From Actinoplanes auranticolor (lineage in GTDB: Bacteria > Actinomycetota > Actinomycetes > Mycobacteriales > Micromonosporaceae): 64,000 bases of DNA. Numbering within the stretch: position 1 is the stretch's first letter; every line of letters begins with the position of its first letter. The notes under the pieces were generated by a model. It had not been told where the DNA came from, did no database searches, and saw nothing but the letters and a program-made list of their open reading frames with translations. Positions 1 to 6,867 of the stretch are shown one piece after another. The stretch lies in contig NZ_BOQL01000015.1 of assembly GCF_018332655.1 (NCBI RefSeq), positions 1-64,000 on the forward strand, written 5' to 3'. The position numbers and the translations under genes are program-made.

Positions 1-117
1 ACCCAGCCGCTCCACCACATCATGCCGCTGCTGCGGAACGATCCGGACAGCCTTCACGAGGACGATGACGGCAAACAAGAGAACAACAGCAATGATGATA
101 CCGGCGACGGCATCCAT
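1..117 (-). CDS. SPFH/band-7 (stomatin-like) membrane protein, N-terminal part only
   Basis: The gene runs off the left edge; only the first 39 codons are visible, from an ATG at 117. They encode a short N-terminus, one hydrophobic segment rich in Ile, Val and Leu (about residues 5-22), and then a stretch containing IVPQQR and VVERLG. That segment followed by a 'VPQ...V.ERLG' motif is how stomatin/QmcA-type SPFH proteins begin. The next gene upstream (153-608) encodes an NfeD-like protein, the usual operon partner, with only 35 nt between them. SPFH proteins form membrane-associated oligomeric rings. The family call is strong for so short a fragment, but nothing can be said about the rest. 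Confidence 0.75.
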   Translation of the reverse strand, partial: MDAVAGIIIAVVLLFAVIVLVKAVRIVPQQRHDVVERLG

Positions 118-152
118 GTGCGTGAACCACCTTTTCTCAGTTGGAGCACAGG

Positions 153-608
153 CTAGGCCTGGAAATCGGTCATGTCAGACAGGTCGTCCCGCCAGACCAC
201 CGCTGTTCCTGCATTGATCTCGGCAATCCTGACTCGCTCGCCGGGAGGGTACGTGACGGCACTCTCCAGAGAACGCGCCTGCCACAGCTCGCCGTCGATC
301 TTCACCATGCCGTGCTCCGCGTCCACCTGCTCCACGACGACCGCGGCGGCGCCCTGCATCGCCTCCATGCCCAGACCGACCGGGCCGGGCCTGCTCAGAT
401 GGCGACGCAGGGCTGGTCGAGCAGCCGCGAGGGTCAGCGCCGACACCGCGACGAACACACCGGCCTGCAGGGGCACAGGCGCACCGAGTGCGGCCGCGGC
501 AGCGGCCGCCAGCGCACCCGCCGAGAACATGATGAGAAAGAGAGTGGCCGTGAAGATTTCCGCGACGGCGAGTACCGCAGCGACAACAACCCACAACACC
601 ACATCCAT
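153..608 (-). CDS. NfeD-like membrane protein (short form)
   Basis: The protein is 151 residues from ATG 608 (MDVVLWVVVAAVLAVAEIF); an in-frame TTG further upstream at 644 would add 12 unlikely residues. Residues 5-60 form two or three membrane segments, the first containing the AEIF stretch common in NfeD proteins. The C-terminal third (VDGELWQARS, then a run ending in GERV) looks like the OB-fold NfeD domain, with the usual 'G..V' turns. Short NfeD proteins pair with SPFH proteins in membrane microdomain assembly, and the partial SPFH gene directly downstream fits this. There is no N-terminal ClpP-like protease domain, so this is the short form. Confidence 0.85.
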   Translation of the reverse strand: MDVVLWVVVAAVLAVAEIFTATLFLIMFSAGALAAAAAAALGAPVPLQAGVFVAVSALTLAAARPALRRHLSRPGPVGLGMEAMQGAAAVVVEQVDAEHGMVKIDGELWQARSLESAVTYPPGERVRIAEINAGTAVVWRDDLSDMTDFQA

Positions 609-841
609 ACTTCGATCGTGACACGGCCGCGCCGATTCAACCACCGGAGTTTCCGCCGGCCGTATTGAATCTCATCATTGACCGTCACTGTCATGAGATC
701 GTCATGATTCCGGGGAGCAACGCACATGTGGCCGGCGTAAATTTCTTTCCTTGCGCGTGGTTCGCCATGCCCCCGGCCGGCGGGAGCGCACGTGTCGCCA
801 GGGCGCTGGTGACTCCGGCCTCGTCTCGGCGGTGGGAGGGC

Positions 842-1954
842 TCAGCGGTAGCGCAACAACGCGGCGACGCCGTCCACGGCCAGGGCGGGCGTGTCCGCCG
901 GCACGATCCGTACCGCGGCGCCGGTGCTCAGCGCGGCGCGGACGACGACGTCTTCCAGCGCCGCGGACCGTGGTTCCGGTACGCCGCGTGCGATCAGGTG
1001 ATCGGACCGCAGAGCGGCGCCGGCCGTTGCCGGGTCGAAGAATGCCCGGCGTCCAGCCGTCCTCGTGGGGTCGAGCAGCACGGTGTCGGCCTGCCCGCGG
1101 CCCAGCGCCTGCAGGGTGACGTCGGCTCCGGTGGTGGCGAGGTTGCCCTGTCCCTGTTCGCGGGCCAGGGCTCGCAGCGCTTCGCCGGTCTCGGCGTCGG
1201 CCTCGGCGGCGACGAGGTCTTGGGCGCGCCGCAGCGCCTCCTCGAGGTCGCCGTAGTCGCCCTGCACCTCGGACACCAGGTCGCTCACCCGGACCGGCAG
1301 CTGGTCGCGGAGGAACTGGACCGCCCGGACGTCACCGCTGATGACGACCAGGCCCGGCTGATGGGCGTCGACCAGACGCGTCAGTGCGTCGGCGACCTCA
1401 CGGGCGTTGGCATCCCAGCGGTTCTCCGCCCGTTGCTGGAAACGCCTTTGCGACCAGCCACCCGGCGCGGACCGGGTGACGTGCAGATCCTCGCCTTCCA
1501 CGGACACCCGCCGGTCGGCGTCGTCGGGTTGCACCACGATCAGCTCGGCGCCCAGCCGGTCGGTGACCACCACGACATGCGGGACGAGGCGCTGCATCGT
1601 GGCGAGCAACGGCGTCAGATGCGGCAGGTCGGAGAGCACAGCGATGTCTTCCCGGGGCGGCCGGGGCAGGTGAGCGCGGTAGAGCACACCACCGGCATGG
1701 GCGATGACGGTGAGAGAATCACCGTCGCGGTGTGCCCCGTCCGTCAGCGGATCCACCGCGGCCAACGCTGTTTCCGGCGCCCCTTGCCCGGCCAGTCGTC
1801 GACGCAGGTTGCGCCACCGCAGGGCCACCTGCTCGGCGGCGTCGGGCAATGCCCCCCGGGTGGTCAGATACACCGAGACGAAAGGGCCTTCGGCGTCGAA
1901 CAGGTGCGGTCCGGGTTGCCGGACCGGCGCGGGCCGGTTCGTGACGATGGACAA
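842..1954 (-). CDS. Balon/Rv2629-like eRF1-family protein (baeRF), probable ribosome hibernation factor
   Basis: The protein is 370 residues, probably from a TTG at 1954 with AAGGAG 11 nt upstream. It has the layout of bacterial relatives of eukaryotic release factor 1: an N-terminal domain, a central domain with a G-G-x-x-Q-like loop (GGWSQRRFQQ, residues 165-174), and a C-terminal L7Ae-like half ending in a conserved run with TGAAVRIV. The true GGQ tripeptide of peptide-release factors is absent, so peptide release is unlikely. Family knowledge: mycobacterial relatives (Rv2629, Msmeg1130) belong to the Balon group, which binds the ribosomal A site in stressed cells. Neighbouring stress-type genes agree. 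The assignment rests on recognised sequence pattern, not a search. Confidence 0.75.
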   Translation of the reverse strand: MSIVTNRPAPVRQPGPHLFDAEGPFVSVYLTTRGALPDAAEQVALRWRNLRRRLAGQGAPETALAAVDPLTDGAHRDGDSLTVIAHAGGVLYRAHLPRPPREDIAVLSDLPHLTPLLATMQRLVPHVVVVTDRLGAELIVVQPDDADRRVSVEGEDLHVTRSAPGGWSQRRFQQRAENRWDANAREVADALTRLVDAHQPGLVVISGDVRAVQFLRDQLPVRVSDLVSEVQGDYGDLEEALRRAQDLVAAEADAETGEALRALAREQGQGNLATTGADVTLQALGRGQADTVLLDPTRTAGRRAFFDPATAGAALRSDHLIARGVPEPRSAALEDVVVRAALSTGAAVRIVPADTPALAVDGVAALLRYR

Positions 1955-2058
1955 GATGGTTCAGCTCCTTGATCACAGCGGATGGGCGGTACGGCTTGCC
2001 CACCTTGGTTGGTGCTCCGGCCATGGCGGCGAGGAGCGATGATTGCCGGTGCCGGCGG

Positions 2059-2334
2059 TCAGCGCACGCCCCGATGGCGCCGTCCGGCCGTGCCGGCGAC
2101 CACGGCCACGCCCAGGGCGGCCAGCGCCACCTGCGCCAGCAGTTCGAGGAAGCTGAACCCGGAGGTGTCGACGCCGACGGCCCGGGCGAGAACGGTGCCC
2201 AGCAGCGCAGCGACGACACCGATGAGCATGGTCAGCCAGATCGGAATGTTCTGCCTGCCTGGTACGGCCAGGCGCCCGAGTGCACCGACGATGAGGCCGA
2301 CGATCAGTGCGGTGATGATTCCGGTAACGGTCAT
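2059..2334 (-). CDS. GlsB/YeaQ/YmgE-family small membrane stress protein (copy 1)
   Basis: This is a small protein of 91 residues made almost entirely of three membrane helices. It has the family signature GxxxGxLGRLAVPGRQN near residues 15-25, then IPIWLTMLIG. GGGGAGATC lies upstream; the second of two adjacent ATGs (2334) has the better spacing (about 7 nt). GlsB/YeaQ proteins are transglycosylase-associated envelope proteins induced by stress; their activity is not established. A close paralogue lies at 2982-3251 on the other strand, beyond a PRC-barrel gene. The C-terminus is basic (GRRHRGVR), so it is probably cytoplasmic. Confidence 0.85.
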   Translation of the reverse strand: MTVTGIITALIVGLIVGALGRLAVPGRQNIPIWLTMLIGVVAALLGTVLARAVGVDTSGFSFLELLAQVALAALGVAVVAGTAGRRHRGVR

Positions 2335-2509
2335 CATTGATCTCCCCAGATGTGTGTCCCTTCGAATAACCGCCGCCGACCAGAAATAACGTGACAGTCT
2401 CGTGACGAATGCGGGGAGATGCAACTGTCATACCGCCGTGGGGAATCCGTTACACGGGCATTGAAATGTTGCTGGTGTACGGCGACGGGACTCCGAGAAA
2501 GGAGCGACC

Positions 2510-2878
2510 ATGGACATGCAGTTCGCGACCATGATGCGATTGCGCGACAGCGAGCAGCTGTTGTCCGATCCGGACCACGACATCCGCGGACGCAGAGTCG
2601 TGGATTGTGACGGCCATGAGATCGGCAAGATCGACGAGCTGCTGATCGACACGGAATCGAAGAAGGTGCGGCTGCTCCGCGTCGAGCACGGCGGACTGTT
2701 CGGCATCGGCGCCATGCCGTTGTACATTCCGGCTGAAGCGGTCGTGCACGTGAGCAGGGACGTGGTCACTGTCAACCGGTCCCGCGCACAGGTGGCCGAA
2801 GCGCCCCCATACGATCCCGACCTGTTCGACGGTGACAAGTACTTCGCCCGTCTGCACCGGCACTACGGCCGAACCTGA
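2510..2878 (+). CDS. PRC-barrel domain protein
   Basis: The protein is 122 residues, from an ATG preceded by GAAAGGAGCGACC, a strong ribosome site. Residues 25-90 form a PRC-barrel: DIRGRRVVD..GHEIGKIDELLID, KVRLLRVEHGG and PLYIPAEAVV are the usual beta-strand landmarks. PRC-barrels are small RNA- or photosystem-linked folds; in actinobacteria single-domain forms occur in stress regions with no defined role. The gene lies between two GlsB/YeaQ genes, which suggests co-response to envelope stress. The fold is clear; the function is unknown. Confidence 0.85.
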   Translation: MDMQFATMMRLRDSEQLLSDPDHDIRGRRVVDCDGHEIGKIDELLIDTESKKVRLLRVEHGGLFGIGAMPLYIPAEAVVHVSRDVVTVNRSRAQVAEAPPYDPDLFDGDKYFARLHRHYGRT

Positions 2879-2981
2879 TCGACGTGACCCGTCCGCATCC
2901 TGAATCCGAACCTGCACCAGGTTTGATCAGCACCTCCCTGCGGGAACCTGGTGCCTGCCCACCCCGCATCGAGGAGCTGAC

Positions 2982-3251
2982 GTGGAAGTAACCGGGATCA
3001 TCACCGCCATCATCATCGGCCTGATCATCGGCGCGCTCGGGCGCCTGGTCGTACCGGGCAGGCAGAACATCCCGATCTGGCTGACCCTGCTCATCGGCGT
3101 CGTTGCCGCCATCATCGGTACTTTCATCGCCTCCGCCCTCGGCGTCGACGACACCGGCGGCATCGACTGGATCGAGCTGCTCATCCAGGTCGTGGTCGCC
3201 GCGATCGGCGTCAGCCTCGTGGCCGGCCTCTACGGCCGTAACCGCCGCTGA
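2982..3251 (+). CDS. GlsB/YeaQ/YmgE-family small membrane stress protein (copy 2)
   Basis: The protein is 89 residues, from GTG 2982 with GAGGAGC just upstream. It shares with copy 1 the order TGIITA..GLI.GALGRLVVPGRQN, IPIWLTLLIGV and a C-terminal helix ending in a basic tail (GRNRR). Three membrane segments are visible. The strong likeness to the product of 2059-2334 points to a local duplication, now in opposite orientation and split by the PRC-barrel gene. It is followed 13 nt later by a perfect hairpin terminator. Confidence 0.88.
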   Translation: MEVTGIITAIIIGLIIGALGRLVVPGRQNIPIWLTLLIGVVAAIIGTFIASALGVDDTGGIDWIELLIQVVVAAIGVSLVAGLYGRNRR

Positions 3252-3264
3252 CCGTCGCATTCCG

Positions 3265-3300
3265 CTAGTGCCCGCCCACAACGTCGTGGGCGGGCACTAG
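3265..3300 (+). terminator. Perfect 15-bp inverted repeat after the GlsB-like gene
   Basis: The arms CTAGTGCCCGCCCAC and GTGGGCGGGCACTAG match over all 15 bases around a 6-nt loop. It starts 13 nt after the stop of the GlsB-like gene. There is no long T-run, only TTTCC a few bases later, which is common for terminators in GC-rich actinobacteria. It separates the stress genes from the ESX-like cassette. Confidence 0.75.
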
Positions 3301-3491
3301 CGCGTTTCCGTAACCTCCGGCACGGGGCGGCCCGCCGCCCCGTGCCGCGCCGACGTCGGATCCCGGACTCCCGGACGCCGGGGTCCCGCACGGGGCGACG
3401 CCATCGGTGATCAAGCCGCTACCATGTCGCTGCGCTGCACGGGGGCAGTCGCCGGCGTCCATCGTGACGCGCGGAACGGGGGGAGGGCGCT

Positions 3492-4175
3492 TTGCCGGGC
3501 AATGAATACGCCGATGGTCCGGAGGAGAGGCTCGAACGGCTCGCCTCGTCGGTCCGGTCGTTGCAACGGGTCGTGCGATCCGCCACCCGCACAGCTGACC
3601 GCCATCGCGGCAGCGACGCCAGTGGGCTGGTGACGATGGTGGCGGACAACGCCGGTCAGGTGGAGTCCGTCCGCGTCGACCCCGACTGGTTCGTCCGCCA
3701 CACTTCCGCCTCGCTGGGTCCGGCGCTGTTCGAGGCTTACCAGGCGACGATGACGAAGGTCATGGAAGCCGCCGTCGCGTTGATGGACGCCGCCGAGGAC
3801 GAGGAGCGCGGCCGGTACGACGCCGCCGCCGGCGGCCTGCGCTCACCGGCCGGTGACACCGGGCGACCGCAGGACGTGCACATGCCCACCTTCGACGACG
3901 TGCGCGACGCGCTGCGGACCATCGAGAACCGCCAGTACGAGCGGGAGTACCAGCGGGACCGGCGGCGGACCGAGCGCCCGGAGGAACGGCTCGTGTACGG
4001 GCCGTACCACGTCGTGGCGGTGCTGCACCGGGGCGCCGGCGTGGCCGAGCTCGCCGTCGTGAACGCGGTCAGCCGGGACCGCATCAGCACTCTCGAGCAG
4101 GACACCGTGCTGGCGCTGCGGGCGCCGCGCGAGCCGGACGGCAATGCCGACGATCGGGAAACGGAGGGCTGGTGA
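3492..4175 (+). CDS. YbaB/EbfC-like protein with long C-terminal extension, first gene of ESX-like cassette
   Basis: The protein is 227 residues, from a TTG at 3492 preceded by GGGGGGAGGGCGC. Residues 10-40 are predicted coiled coil. Residues about 44-95 (SGLVTMVADNAGQVESVRV, then TSASLGPALFEAYQAT) resemble the YbaB_DNA_bd fold, as in YbaB-like proteins of actinobacterial type VII secretion regions. True YbaB is about 105 residues; here about 110 extra residues follow, rich in Arg and Glu and ending in a beta-rich part (YGPYHVVAVLHRGAGVAEL). The stop lies 1 nt before the next ATG, so the cassette is one transcript. It could be a nucleoid protein or an adaptor for the helical proteins that follow. 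Confidence 0.7.
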   Translation: MPGNEYADGPEERLERLASSVRSLQRVVRSATRTADRHRGSDASGLVTMVADNAGQVESVRVDPDWFVRHTSASLGPALFEAYQATMTKVMEAAVALMDAAEDEERGRYDAAAGGLRSPAGDTGRPQDVHMPTFDDVRDALRTIENRQYEREYQRDRRRTERPEERLVYGPYHVVAVLHRGAGVAELAVVNAVSRDRISTLEQDTVLALRAPREPDGNADDRETEGW

Positions 4176-4176
4176 C

Positions 4177-4509
4177 ATGCCCGGAGACAACGAAGAGATC
4201 AGGGTCGTCCTCAGCGCGTTCGAGGCGGAGGCCAGGAAGTGGACGGATCTGGCCGATCTCATGCTCGCGCTGCGCAACAAGTCCAGCGCGCTGGGGTTGA
4301 ACCCGACGGCGTTCTTCTGCGGCAATCCGGGGACCGCGCTCGCGCTCTCCGGCGCCTATGACGGCATCTTCGATCTGGTGAACACGCTGCTGACCGATGC
4401 CGAGGCCGAGTTCGACCAGATCGCCGGCGCACTGCTGATCGCCCGGGACCTGTACGACGGCACCGACCGCACCAGCGCCTCCTCCTTCGTCAAGATCTAC
4501 GGCGAATAG
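4177..4509 (+). CDS. EspC/WXG100-like helical protein, probable type VII substrate
   Basis: The protein is 110 residues from ATG 4177, which directly follows the stop of the YbaB-like gene. It is mostly helical: one helix over residues 6-35 (with W22), a Gly/Pro turn near 49-52, and a second helix over 60-95. Size and helix-turn-helix layout match the ESX-type WXG100/EspC class. At the end of the second helix lies YDGTD (93-97), a match to the YxxxD/E type VII secretion signal. The classical W-x-G turn is replaced by NPG. Translation is probably coupled to the gene before. The secretion role is inferred from shape, signal and neighbours. Confidence 0.65.
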   Translation: MPGDNEEIRVVLSAFEAEARKWTDLADLMLALRNKSSALGLNPTAFFCGNPGTALALSGAYDGIFDLVNTLLTDAEAEFDQIAGALLIARDLYDGTDRTSASSFVKIYGE

Positions 4510-4535
4510 ACGCGAGCGGGCAGAAGGAGACTCCG

Positions 4536-5306
4536 ATGGCACCAGCAGGTGACAAGGCCGCCGCCGACGCGACGCTGCAGGCGGCGATCGACAAGCTGAC
4601 CGGCGAGATCGACCGCATCTCCCCCGAGTACGACAAGTTGATCGACAAGATCAACAGCTGCCTGCGGGACGCGTCGTTCGTGTCCCCGGTCGGCGCCTAC
4701 CTGTTCGGCCGCAAGGTGCAGGGCAAGGTCACCGAGCTGGGCGGCGCCCTGAAGGGGGTCGGCGACGAGGTCGGCAAGTACCTCAGCGCGTCGGTGCCGG
4801 TCTTCTCCCTGATCGACCGGGGCTTCGGCTGGACCGACAACGTGCTCCCCGACCTCAGCGGCGCGGTCAGCGTCGCGCGCGACATCAAGCCCAACGCGCT
4901 GCACGCCTGGGGCGGCGAAGCCGGGCGGGCCTACCTGGAGAAGCGCTGGGGCCAGGAGAAAGGCCTGCAGGGAACGACCAACGTGGTCAAGGACACCGGG
5001 CAGTGGCTCGTGGACATCGCCGCACTCAACGCCAAGTTCCTGGTCGACCTCACCCAGCCGGTCATCGATCTGATCGAGGCCATCGTCGAGGCGGCCATCG
5101 AGCTGTGGTCGGTGATCGGCGTCCTGGAGGCCATCGACACGATCGCGGCGGCAGTCGCCGACTGTCTCGGGGCGGTGCTGGAGATCCTCAAGGAAGCCAC
5201 CAAGCACATGGCCGACAGCGTCAGCGGGCTCAGCCAGGCAAAGATCATCGTCAACAACAACGACGTCTTCCCGGGCGGGAAATGGCCGCAGGCGGTCAAC
5301 CGCTGA
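4536..5306 (+). CDS. Long WXG/PPE-like helical protein of ESX-like cassette
   Basis: The protein is 256 residues, with AGAAGGAGAC upstream of ATG 4536. The first 120 residues are amphipathic helix with a glycine-rich middle (LGGALKGVGDEVGKY, 68-82). W125-G126-G127, followed by EAGRAY, resembles the W-x-G turn of ESX-type substrates. Residues 155-230 are long, strongly hydrophobic helices (VIDLIEAIVEAAIELW). No signal peptide is visible. It ends by overlapping the mycosin-like gene (TGATG), so expression is coupled. It probably partners the 110-residue protein, as PE/PPE or EsxA/B pairs do. No family with a known activity is recognised. Confidence 0.6.
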   Translation: MAPAGDKAAADATLQAAIDKLTGEIDRISPEYDKLIDKINSCLRDASFVSPVGAYLFGRKVQGKVTELGGALKGVGDEVGKYLSASVPVFSLIDRGFGWTDNVLPDLSGAVSVARDIKPNALHAWGGEAGRAYLEKRWGQEKGLQGTTNVVKDTGQWLVDIAALNAKFLVDLTQPVIDLIEAIVEAAIELWSVIGVLEAIDTIAAAVADCLGAVLEILKEATKHMADSVSGLSQAKIIVNNNDVFPGGKWPQAVNR

Positions 5307-6406
5307 TGGCGATGTCCCAGCGGTTCGCGGCGGCCCTGCTCGCGGCCGGCGCCGCTCTCACCCTGGGCGGTCCGGCCGCCGCCGCGCCGCCCCGTGATCA
5401 GCAGTGGTATCTGGATCGCATCGGCATCCCGCAGGCCCACGCCCTCACCACGGGCCAGGGCGTGCTGGTCGGGATGTTCCAGTCGGCGGTGGACACCGGC
5501 GACCCCGACCTCGCCGGCCGGGTCCGGCCCGCGCAGTACGTCGGCTCCGGCGGCGACATCAAGCCGCGCCCGGCCGGCGCCGAATCCGCCGCCGCGCGGG
5601 CGATCGGCACCGGGCTGACCGGACTGGTCGTCGCCCGCGGCGGCACCGGTCCGCTCGGCGTGGCCCCGGGAGCCGCGATCCAGCCGATCAACGGACCGGT
5701 CGGTGCGGAGAAGGTGTCGCAGGCGCTGCGCTGGCTCGTCGACCGGGGCGCGAAGGTCATCGACATGTCCGGCGGATTCACCGTGGACGACGACACCGAA
5801 CGCATCGACGGCATCAACTATGCGCTGGCCAAGGACGTCGTTGTCATCGTGGACGCGCGCCGGGCCGACCGCCTGCCCGAGGGGGCCACCACCGGCGTGC
5901 TGGTCGTCGGTGGTGTCACCGACGAGACGGAGCGCGACGGCACAGCTTCGTTCGGGAGCCGGATCGACCTGTCCGCGCCCGGCGCGACACTGGGACTGGT
6001 CGGGCTCACCGGCGAACGCTCGAGCGGGCGGCCGTACGGGCCGATCGCCGCGCAGGGCGACCTCCAGGCGTGCGCCATCACCGCGGGCGTCGTCGCGCTC
6101 GTCCGCGCGCGCCATCCCGAGCTCAACGCCGCGTCGGTGATCGACCGGTTGCTGGGCACGGCAACCGATGCCGGCCCGCCGGGCCCGGACTCGACGTACG
6201 GGGCCGGCGTGGTCGACGCCGACGCCGCACTGACGACCGATCGTCCCGCGGTCACGGCGAACCCGCTGGGCGATCCCGGACCGCCGGACAGCGACGGCCT
6301 GCTCGCCCGCTACGGCGTGGCGCTGGCCGCGGTGGCCGCCGGCTTCGTGGTGGCAGCCGTGGTCGTGCTCGTGCTGACGATGCGCAGGCGTCGCCGGCGC
6401 GGCTGA
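5306..6406 (+). CDS. Mycosin-like S8 pseudoprotease, membrane-anchored, catalytic triad lost
   Basis: The protein is 366 residues, from an ATG overlapping the previous stop. Its plan is mycosin-like: signal peptide (1-27), subtilisin fold (about 32-310), and a C-terminal membrane helix (336-358) with a basic tail. The fold is clear from VDTGDPDLAGRV (62-73), LGVAPGAAIQPI (117-128), VIDMSGG (151-157) and AGVVALVRARHPELNAA (260-276). Every active-site position has changed: the Asp of the usual DTG motif aligns with Gln59, the His of HGT with Ile100, the Ser of GTS with Leu253, and the oxyanion Asn region reads VDARRAD. It should fold but not cleave. In ESX systems MycP also stabilises the membrane complex without protease activity, which is a plausible remaining role. 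Confidence 0.85.
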   Translation: MAMSQRFAAALLAAGAALTLGGPAAAAPPRDQQWYLDRIGIPQAHALTTGQGVLVGMFQSAVDTGDPDLAGRVRPAQYVGSGGDIKPRPAGAESAAARAIGTGLTGLVVARGGTGPLGVAPGAAIQPINGPVGAEKVSQALRWLVDRGAKVIDMSGGFTVDDDTERIDGINYALAKDVVVIVDARRADRLPEGATTGVLVVGGVTDETERDGTASFGSRIDLSAPGATLGLVGLTGERSSGRPYGPIAAQGDLQACAITAGVVALVRARHPELNAASVIDRLLGTATDAGPPGPDSTYGAGVVDADAALTTDRPAVTANPLGDPGPPDSDGLLARYGVALAAVAAGFVVAAVVVLVLTMRRRRRRG

Positions 6407-6408
6407 GG

Positions 6409-6678
6409 TCAGGTCCGGATCCGCCGCATGCAGGTGGCCTGGGCGCCCACGTCCACGGTCACCACTTCCCACCCGCGGGTCTCCAGCAGCTCCACCGCCG
6501 ACAGCATCTGGTCGGGCGGGCCGTTGTTGCCGGTCTTGAGCCGGAATCCCGCACCGCCGGAGAACAACGACGCCGCCGACGGTGTCACGTAGATGTACCG
6601 GAACGGGTAACCGTCGAGCGACACCCGGCCGGCCAGGATGTCGTCGGCCGAGAAGATTCGCGGAGGGCGGGGCTGCAT
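6409..6678 (-). CDS. Conserved-looking hypothetical protein, 89 residues
   Basis: The protein is 89 residues, from ATG 6678 with only a weak ribosome site. It has no signal peptide or membrane segment. Visible features are a GYPFRYIYVTPS strand, a Gly-rich FSGGAGFRLKTGNNG turn, and LETRGWEVVTVDVGAQ with a C-terminal MRRIRT. Alternating hydrophobics suggest a small alpha/beta domain of the kind found in short actinobacterial DUF proteins. It converges on the mycosin-like gene with 2 nt between the stops. The function is not recognised. Confidence 0.55.
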   Translation of the reverse strand: MQPRPPRIFSADDILAGRVSLDGYPFRYIYVTPSAASLFSGGAGFRLKTGNNGPPDQMLSAVELLETRGWEVVTVDVGAQATCMRRIRT

Positions 6679-6867
6679 CGCACCACTATGCCCGGCCGCC
6701 CGCGACCGCGGTCGGATCGGGTGCGCGCGGCGCGGTCACCGACTCGGACGGGCACCTCCGCGTAACATTTTTTCGTGCCAGTTTTCGGGTCATTGTCGCC
6801 GTTTGGTGGATTTCTGACCGGTGGGCTATCGTTCGATCGTTGTCGATGTCTGACCCCGAGGATGCGC

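Noticed and set aside
842..1954. True peptide-chain release factor
   Set aside because: The GGQ motif is replaced by GGWSQ and the family is the Balon/baeRF group, so release activity is not claimed.
3265..3300. Attachment site or recombination site
   Set aside because: A perfect hairpin 13 nt after a stop codon is better explained as a terminator; no integrase or duplicated copy was found.
5306..6406. Active subtilisin-type protease
   Set aside because: Asp, His, Ser and the oxyanion Asn positions are all replaced.
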